Shown here: one piece after another, positions 59,307 through 64,000 of the stretch
Layout of the letters: each line of letters opens with the position of its first letter
Position numbering within the stretch: position 1 is the first letter of the stretch
DNA from: Rhodococcus sp. OK519
GTDB lineage: Bacteria > Actinomycetota > Actinomycetes > Mycobacteriales > Mycobacteriaceae
Length of the DNA: 64,000 bases
NCBI RefSeq assembly: GCF_003051005.1
Contig: NZ_QAOW01000003.1
Span: forward strand, 434,001-498,000
Reading direction: 5' to 3'
The notes under the pieces: model-generated
Seen by the model: the letters and a program-made list of their open reading frames with translations, nothing else
Database searches by the model: none
What the model was told of the DNA's origin: nothing
Program-made: the position numbers and the translations under genes

Positions 59307-60137
59307 TCAGTGCCCCTTGAACTCTGGGGGACGCTTCTGGAACACCGCCGTGATCGCCTCGGTGAGGTCCTCCGACGGCAGGAAGGCCGCATTCCACGCG
59401 GCCACGTAACGCAGGCTGTCGTTCACCGCCGCGGAACGACTGTGGTCGAGCACGTCCTTGATGCCGTGCACCACGAGCGGCGGGTTGGCCGCGATGTCGG
59501 CGGCGGTCGCGTGTGCCGCGGCGAGCACCGCGTCGGCATCCTCGAACACGTCATTGACCAGTCCGATCTTCTCCGCGCGGGCCGCGTCGATGTCTTTGCC
59601 GGTCAGCGCCAGTTCACGCAGATGCCCGTCGCCGATGATCGCCGGCAGGCGGGCGAAGCTGCCCATGTCGGCGACGATAGCAACCTTGACCTCGCGGATG
59701 CTGAACTTCGCGTCGGCACTTGCGTATCGGATGTCGGCGGCCGTGATCAAGTCGACACCGCCGCCGATGCACCAGCCCTGGATCGCGGCGACGACGGGCT
59801 TGCGGCAGTCCGCGACGGCGTTGATGCCGGACTGCATGCGCTTGATCAGGTTGTGGAAGTCGGTGCGCGGACCGGCCTGAGCCTTGTCCGCGAGCACGGC
59901 GCCGAAGCCCCCGCTCATCGCCGGCAGGTCGAGGCCGAACGAGAAGTGCTTGCCCGATCCCGCCAGTACGACGGCACGGACCTCGGGGTCCGCGTCGAGT
60001 TCGGCGAAGATGCCGGGGAGTTCCTCCCAGAAGTCCGGCCCCATCGCGTTGCCCTTGCCGGGGCCGATGAGCGTCACCTGCGCGACGTGGTCCTTGCGCT
60101 CGACCGTGAACGCTTTCCAGCTCTGCTGTTCCGTCAT
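59307..60137 (-). CDS. Crotonase family: delta(3,5)-delta(2,4)-dienoyl-CoA isomerase-like
   Basis: 276 residues from ATG 60137. Oxyanion and active-site segments SFGLDL and GWCIGGGVDLITAADIRY are present. The three acidic residues of mammalian dienoyl-CoA isomerase (D176, E196, D204) have counterparts here with identical spacing: D129, E149 and D157 (REVKVAIVADMGS). This argues for isomerisation of 3,5-dienoyl-CoA from odd-position unsaturated fatty acids, rather than hydration. Possibly co-transcribed with the MFS gene. Confidence 0.82.
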   Translation of the reverse strand: MTEQQSWKAFTVERKDHVAQVTLIGPGKGNAMGPDFWEELPGIFAELDADPEVRAVVLAGSGKHFSFGLDLPAMSGGFGAVLADKAQAGPRTDFHNLIKRMQSGINAVADCRKPVVAAIQGWCIGGGVDLITAADIRYASADAKFSIREVKVAIVADMGSFARLPAIIGDGHLRELALTGKDIDAARAEKIGLVNDVFEDADAVLAAAHATAADIAANPPLVVHGIKDVLDHSRSAAVNDSLRYVAAWNAAFLPSEDLTEAITAVFQKRPPEFKGH

Positions 60138-60175
60138 TACCGAAGAGTAACTTGGCGGCGTCGGGCACACCAGAG

Positions 60176-60613
60176 TCAGGGAGCGACGGGATAGTGGCTG
60201 GTGATCGCGACGCGGTTCCACGCGTTCATCACGATCGCGAGCCAACTCACCGCCGACACCTGCTGCTCGTTCAGCGAACCGTCGTCCCACACCCGGGTGT
60301 CCGGCACCGACAGCCGGGTCACCTGCTCCGCCAGAGCGAGCGCGGCACGCTCAGCCGGCGTGAAGTACTGCGATTCCCACCAGGCCGCGATCACCGCCAG
60401 CCGGTCGCTCGTCTCCCCCTGGGATATGGCGTCGCGGGTGTGCATGCGCAGGCAAAATGCGCACCCGTTGAGTTGCGACACCCTGATCTTGACCAGTTCT
60501 CCCAGGAGCGGGTCCAGCCCCGACGCTTCGATTGCGGCATCGGCCTGCCCGTTGAGGACGATCAACTGCTTGTAGGCGTCCGGGTGCTGCTTGCTGAGGT
60601 TCACCGAACTCAT
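60176..60613 (-). CDS. AhpD-like/carboxymuconolactone decarboxylase-family protein
   Basis: 145 residues. Redox motif C51-X2-C54 with H58 (NGCAFCLRMH) of AhpD-like alkylhydroperoxidases; the SQLNGCAFC context is typical. ATG 60613 is preferred as GGAGGA lies 6 nt upstream; the GTG at 60619 falls on the ribosome-binding site. Likely thiol-dependent peroxidase. 31 nt downstream of the VOC gene and probably co-transcribed. Confidence 0.88.
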   Translation of the reverse strand: MSSVNLSKQHPDAYKQLIVLNGQADAAIEASGLDPLLGELVKIRVSQLNGCAFCLRMHTRDAISQGETSDRLAVIAAWWESQYFTPAERAALALAEQVTRLSVPDTRVWDDGSLNEQQVSAVSWLAIVMNAWNRVAITSHYPVAP

Positions 60614-60643
60614 CTGCACTCCTCCGATTCGCTTCGGGCGTCG

Positions 60644-60997
60644 TCAGTCGCGATGCCGCACGATGTTCAGGATGTTGCCGTCCGGCGCACGGACGAAGAA
60701 TCTGCGCACACCCCACGGCTCGGTGGTCAACGGGTACACGATCTCGTACCCGAGTCTGCGCGCCTGCGCGTATGCAGCGTCGACGTCGTCGGTGTGCACC
60801 GACACCACAGAATCCTCGGGCGCGGACGCATCGCGCGTGACCAACTGGACGCTCACCCCGGTGTCCGGTGACGCGAAGCGGGCCACCCAGCCCATGTCGA
60901 ACTCCTCGGTACTCAAACCGAGATAGTCCGTGTAGAAGCGTTTGGCCGCACCGACATCCGGAACACGAAGATTGGCCGTGATGCGTGTGACGCGCAT
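60644..60997 (-). CDS. VOC (glyoxalase/bleomycin resistance) superfamily protein
   Basis: 117 residues with the paired beta-alpha-beta-beta-beta modules of the VOC fold (ITANLRVPDVGAAKRFYTDYLGL then the second half GVRRFFVRAPDGNILNIV). Metal ligands cannot be assigned with certainty. ATG 60997 follows GGAGG with 5-nt spacing. Could be a dioxygenase, lyase or resistance protein. In one unit with the AhpD-like gene. Confidence 0.85.
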   Translation of the reverse strand: MRVTRITANLRVPDVGAAKRFYTDYLGLSTEEFDMGWVARFASPDTGVSVQLVTRDASAPEDSVVSVHTDDVDAAYAQARRLGYEIVYPLTTEPWGVRRFFVRAPDGNILNIVRHRD

Positions 60998-61293
60998 GTC
61001 GTCCTCCAGTCGCACTCGACGCGGACACCGAAATCCTCCCAGCCCGAGGCGAACCTAGTGGCGATACGCGCGATCTCATCCCGTTCGGACTCCCCGCCCG
61101 ATCTACCGCTCGAGCCTCGCCGGACGGGTGACCGCCAGGACGACGCCGGCCATCCCCGCGGTTCTCCACCGATCCACGCTCGACTCGTTAAATGTGCGCA
61201 AAATCCGCGCAGACCGGCTGGCTTCAACCCTCGAGAGGTGCATGATCGAATCGCCCGCACGTGGCATCTCCGCGACGTCGAGAGAGGTTGCGC
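60998..61293. other. Non-coding 296-bp region before the OHCU decarboxylase gene
   Basis: No convincing gene. It holds AGAGAGG (61281-61287), the ribosome-binding site of the next gene. AT-rich patch TTAAATGTGCGCAAAAT around 61187-61203 may mark its promoter. Confidence 0.35.
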
Positions 61294-61815
61294 ATGCTTA
61301 TGCACCAGGGAATCGGTCTCGATCGGTTCAACGATCTGCCCCGCAGTCGAGCCGTGCACGCGCTGTTCGAATGCTGCTGCTGCCTGCCGTGGTCGGCACG
61401 GATCGCCGACGGCCGCGCGTACGCGTCGCACAGCGAACTCCTCGCGTTCGCCGACTCCGAGTTGCACGCGTTGCCCGAGTCCGAGATCGCGCAGGCGCTG
61501 CAGGGCCATCCGCGGGTCGGGGCGCGGGCGGGGAGCCTGGCGTCGTTCCGGGAGCAGTGCTCGGTGTGGGTCGAGGATGTTGCCGTGATGAGCACGCTCG
61601 ACCAGGCATCCGCTGCGTACGAAGCGCGGTTCGGTTTCCGGTACGTGTGGTGCTCGGACGGACGTAACGGCCGGGCGCTGCTCGCCGACTTGACGGCACG
61701 TATGACGAACACCCTCGACACCGAACGGCACGTCAGGACAACGGAACTCGCACGAATCACCTGCACTCGACTCGACCGGATGCTCGGCCCGGAGGGCGGG
61801 TTCCCGACCTACTGA
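61294..61815 (+). CDS. OHCU decarboxylase (urate catabolism)
   Basis: 173 residues. Resembles 2-oxo-4-hydroxy-4-carboxy-5-ureidoimidazoline decarboxylase, the last step from urate to S-allantoin. Family-like motifs: LPWSARIADGRAY, HPRVG (catalytic His) and YEARFGFRYVWCSDGR. An ECCCCLPW stretch with four consecutive cysteines is unusual. ATG 61294 is supported by AGAGAGG. No other urate genes lie in the window. The 3' end overlaps the convergent TetR gene by 7 nt. Confidence 0.82.
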   Translation: MLMHQGIGLDRFNDLPRSRAVHALFECCCCLPWSARIADGRAYASHSELLAFADSELHALPESEIAQALQGHPRVGARAGSLASFREQCSVWVEDVAVMSTLDQASAAYEARFGFRYVWCSDGRNGRALLADLTARMTNTLDTERHVRTTELARITCTRLDRMLGPEGGFPTY

Positions 61816-62441
61816 GGACGGTCGGCGCGCGCCACGGCCCCGGCGAACAACGCGGTCACGGCCTCGCCCATCGTGCGTTCGTCGACTTCCTCAGGGTCGA
61901 CGGAATGTTCGAGGACCAGCCCGGAGATGAGTGCCATCAACGAGATCGCGGTGGTTCGGACGTCGATGTCGACAGCCCACTCGCGCGCCCGTTCGCCGAT
62001 CAGCTCGACGAGTTTGCCGCGCAGATAACGACGTTCGCGTAGATACGCCTGTTCGACGATCGGGTCACGGCCCGCCTGGACCCCGAACTCGAGGACGAGT
62101 AGCGACCATCCCGGATCGGCGGTGAGCGCCGACGCGATCTCGGCACCGCCGCGCCCGACGGCGTCTGCCAGGTCGAGGCCGGAGATCTCGGCGAGGACCC
62201 GGCCCGCGAGTTCGAGGGAGCGCTGCGCGAACAGTTCCGCGAACAGGTCCTGTTTGGACTCGAAGTTCGAGTACACGGCCCCTTTGGTGAATCCGGCGCG
62301 GCGGGCGATCTCGGCGAGTTTGGCACCGGCGAACCCTTGCTCGGCGAACTCGTCGGCGGCGGCGTCGAGGATGCGCGTTCGCACCACATCGCGCCCTGGC
62401 CGCGCTACTGCGGGCATCTCGTCTTGACGACTACCAGTCAC
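61809..62441 (-). CDS. TetR-family repressor
   Basis: 210 residues from GTG 62441 (ATG 62417 is an alternative). N-terminal helix-turn-helix ILDAAADEFAEQGFAGAKLAEIARRAGFTKGAVYSNFESKQ-type, split by its recognition helix TKGAVYSNF. C-terminal ligand domain typical of TetR. TACCCT on its strand (62449-62454) lies 7 nt before the GTG and inside the palindromic operator, so it should autoregulate. It is divergent from a membrane protein that it likely represses. Confidence 0.88.
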   Translation of the reverse strand: MTGSRQDEMPAVARPGRDVVRTRILDAAADEFAEQGFAGAKLAEIARRAGFTKGAVYSNFESKQDLFAELFAQRSLELAGRVLAEISGLDLADAVGRGGAEIASALTADPGWSLLVLEFGVQAGRDPIVEQAYLRERRYLRGKLVELIGERAREWAVDIDVRTTAISLMALISGLVLEHSVDPEEVDERTMGEAVTALFAGAVARADRPQ

Positions 62442-62442
62442 G

Positions 62443-62471
62443 ATACCTAGGGTATTCAATACCCACGGTAT
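62443..62471. promoter_or_regulatory. Double TetR operator between the divergent genes
   Basis: Two copies of ATACC-N3-GGTAT, at 62443-62455 and 62459-62471, spaced 16 bp centre to centre; between them is the perfect palindrome GGGTATTCAATACCC (62450-62464). The tetR -10 (TACCCT on the reverse strand) lies inside the array. Confidence 0.7.
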
Positions 62472-62509
62472 CGACAACCGCGCGGAACCACTCCGACTCG
62501 AGGACACCC

Positions 62510-63616
62510 GTGACCACATCGACCACCACCGAACCCGACTCCGCCGCACAGGCCCCGACATCGGCCGCACCGCTGCCCACAGGCCCGCTCGAGCGGTTCG
62601 GCAGCCGCAAGGTGATGGCCGCGCTGGTAGTCGGAGTGCTCGCGCTGCAGCTCGGATTCATCCTCAGCTACGTGGCGGCGTTCCATCAGCCGACACCGCG
62701 GGACATCACGGTCGCCGTCGTCGCCGGGCCTGGACTGCCCGACGGCATCGGTCAGCAGTCCGTCGACAAGCTCAACGCGCTCGACGGCCATCCCGTCGAC
62801 GCCCGCACCGCATCCGACACCGCGGAGGTGCGGCGTCTGCTTCGCGATCGGGAGATCCAGGGCGCGTATGTGATCGAACCGACCGGTACCGACACACTGA
62901 TGACCGCGAGCGCGGGCGGCAGTTCGATCGCGTCGGCGCTCGAGTCGATCTTCGAGCAGGTCTCGGAGACCCAGCACCGCCAGATCGTGGTGCGCGACGA
63001 GATCCCCGTCGGCGCCCACGACAACCGCGGACTGTCGGGCTTCTACCTGTCGATCGGCTGGGTCGTCGGCGGCTATCTGCTGGCGGCAGCCATCGGACTG
63101 ATCATCGGAGCGCCGGCGACACTGCGGCAGGCGTGGGCCCAGCTCGCGGTGATGTTCGGGTACGCCGTCGTCTCGGGGGCACTCGGCGCGCTCATCACGA
63201 CCCACGGACTGGGCACCTTTGCCGGTCATTGGTTCCCGCTGTGGATCCTGGGTACTGGCGTGGTGTTCGCAACGGGCGTGTTCACGCTGGGCCTACGCGC
63301 CGCCGTCGGCATCCTCGCCGTCCCGCTGGCCATCGCGGTGTTCGTGGTGCTCGGCAATCCGAGTGCCGGCGGCGCATTCGGCGCCAATGTGATCCCCAGC
63401 TTCTACGCGGCCATCGGCAAGTGGATCACGCCCGGCGCCGGGACCGAGGGCGTGCGCAGCATCGTGTACTTCGACAACGTCGGCCTGGCGCAGCCGGCGG
63501 TGGCGGTGGCGCTCTACACCGTGCTCGGCGCCGTCCTGCTCCTCGGCTTCACCGCGTTCCGGTCACAGAGGATCACCGGTTCGACGGCCGATACGCCTGC
63601 CCCCGCCGCGAAGTAG
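62510..63616 (+). CDS. ABC-2/YhgE-Pip-like membrane protein (DUF3533-like)
   Basis: 368 residues. One helix near 35-55, an extracellular domain (about 60-175), then five or six helices in the C-terminal half; this plan is that of YhgE/Pip and DUF3533 membrane proteins, often part of ABC-2-type export. GTG 62510 has GAGG about 6 nt upstream. Its promoter region carries the TetR double operator, so it is the presumed regulon target. Confidence 0.78.
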   Translation: MTTSTTTEPDSAAQAPTSAAPLPTGPLERFGSRKVMAALVVGVLALQLGFILSYVAAFHQPTPRDITVAVVAGPGLPDGIGQQSVDKLNALDGHPVDARTASDTAEVRRLLRDREIQGAYVIEPTGTDTLMTASAGGSSIASALESIFEQVSETQHRQIVVRDEIPVGAHDNRGLSGFYLSIGWVVGGYLLAAAIGLIIGAPATLRQAWAQLAVMFGYAVVSGALGALITTHGLGTFAGHWFPLWILGTGVVFATGVFTLGLRAAVGILAVPLAIAVFVVLGNPSAGGAFGANVIPSFYAAIGKWITPGAGTEGVRSIVYFDNVGLAQPAVAVALYTVLGAVLLLGFTAFRSQRITGSTADTPAPAAK

Positions 63617-63631
63617 TCCTACTCTGAATCC

Positions 63632-64000
63632 ATGCCCAGGCTGCTGCATCCCAATGCGGCGCACGTCGCCGACACCTTGATCGCGCGCGGTCACCACGGT
63701 GTCATCGTCACGCAGCCTGCCCCCACTCACAGCGCCGAGCAGGCCGCCGAGGCGCTGGGCGCGGATCGGGGCGCGATCGTGAAGTCGCTGATCTTCCTAC
63801 TCGACGACGAACCGGTGTTGCTGCTGGTCTCGGGCGCGCACGAGGTGAATCTCGACGCGACCGGCGCGCGACTCCAGGGCACCCTGACGCGTGCCCCGCT
63901 GGACGTCGTGCGGGAGGTGACGGGGCAACCGATCGGCGGTGTGGCGCCGCTGGGGCACCCCACGAATCTGCCGACCTACATGGACACCGCCCTCGCCGCC
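63632..64000 (+). CDS. YbaK/prolyl-tRNA-editing-like protein, 5' part (cut by window edge)
   Basis: First 123 codons visible. Conserved lysine in GAIVKSLIF and the GGVAPLGH motif of the YbaK/ProX family, which deacylates mischarged tRNA (Cys-tRNA-Pro). TACTCT (63620-63625) lies 6 nt before the ATG with no ribosome-binding site, suggesting a leaderless message. The 3' end lies outside. Confidence 0.88.
   Translation, partial: MPRLLHPNAAHVADTLIARGHHGVIVTQPAPTHSAEQAAEALGADRGAIVKSLIFLLDDEPVLLLVSGAHEVNLDATGARLQGTLTRAPLDVVREVTGQPIGGVAPLGHPTNLPTYMDTALAA

Noticed and set aside
57922-59409. 495-codon open frame opposite the EmrB-type transporter
   Set aside because: His/Arg/Glu-rich repetitive composition and exact antisense position to a 14-helix MFS gene.

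Overview
The window is high-GC actinobacterial DNA, most likely from a Rhodococcus-type member of the Mycobacteriales (inference). I recognise, from memory of the Mycobacterium tuberculosis map, the same backbone order: carD, lpqE, radA, disA, a small secreted protein, carbonic anhydrase, mutY, an alpha/beta hydrolase, mhuD, then clpC, lsr2, lysS, coaX, panD, panC, folK, folB, folP, folE, ftsH, and finally hpt, tilS, a zinc metalloprotease, a PBP4-type carboxypeptidase and ppa. Starts are often GTG, and neighbouring genes frequently overlap by ATGA or GTGA. Several genes carry a TANNNT -10 hexamer 6 to 8 nt before the start codon, which is the arrangement of leaderless mRNAs.

Layout. 1-7.9 kb: genome maintenance (carD, radA, disA, mutY), carbonic anhydrase and the haem-degrading enzyme MhuD. 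7.9-9.1 kb: a cobalamin riboswitch followed by a CbtB-CbtA cobalt transporter. 9.1-14.5 kb: a DsbA-like oxidoreductase, an acyl-CoA synthetase with a CRP/GlxR-like site, a NarL-type two-component system and a DUF4352 protein. 14.5-17.7 kb: a second CbtB-CbtA pair leading a four-gene operon for a cobalt thiocyanate hydrolase or three-subunit nitrile hydratase. 17.7-31.6 kb: OsmC, transporters, clpC, envelope and lipase genes, lsr2 and lysS. 31.7-33.8 kb: an AraC regulator and a cysteine dioxygenase-rhodanese operon preceded by a tiny cysteine-rich leader ORF. 33.8-43.5 kb: pantothenate/CoA genes, folate genes and ftsH. 43.7-52.3 kb: an amidase, an unusual serine/threonine kinase with a membrane domain, hpt, tilS, metalloprotease, carboxypeptidase and ppa. 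52.3-57.5 kb: a LexA-family repressor, then a lower-GC stretch carrying a Gabija-like OLD nuclease plus UvrD-like helicase pair and two unknown small genes. 57.5-64 kb: an MFS exporter, a dienoyl-CoA isomerase-like crotonase, AhpD-like and VOC proteins, an OHCU decarboxylase, a TetR regulator with a double operator facing a membrane protein, and a partial YbaK.

Most interesting points: (1) two CbtBA cobalt importers, one under a B12 riboswitch and one fused to a cobalt-enzyme operon without a recognisable riboswitch; (2) a 13-residue Cys-rich leader peptide (C4, C10, C11) before cysteine dioxygenase; (3) a compact Gabija-like defence pair whose helicase is only 360 residues and has an altered Walker A; (4) a kinase with DFN instead of DFG and a planctomycete-like N-terminal region; (5) a TetR double operator overlapping a leaderless promoter. 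No tRNA, rRNA, CRISPR array or insertion sequence was recognised.
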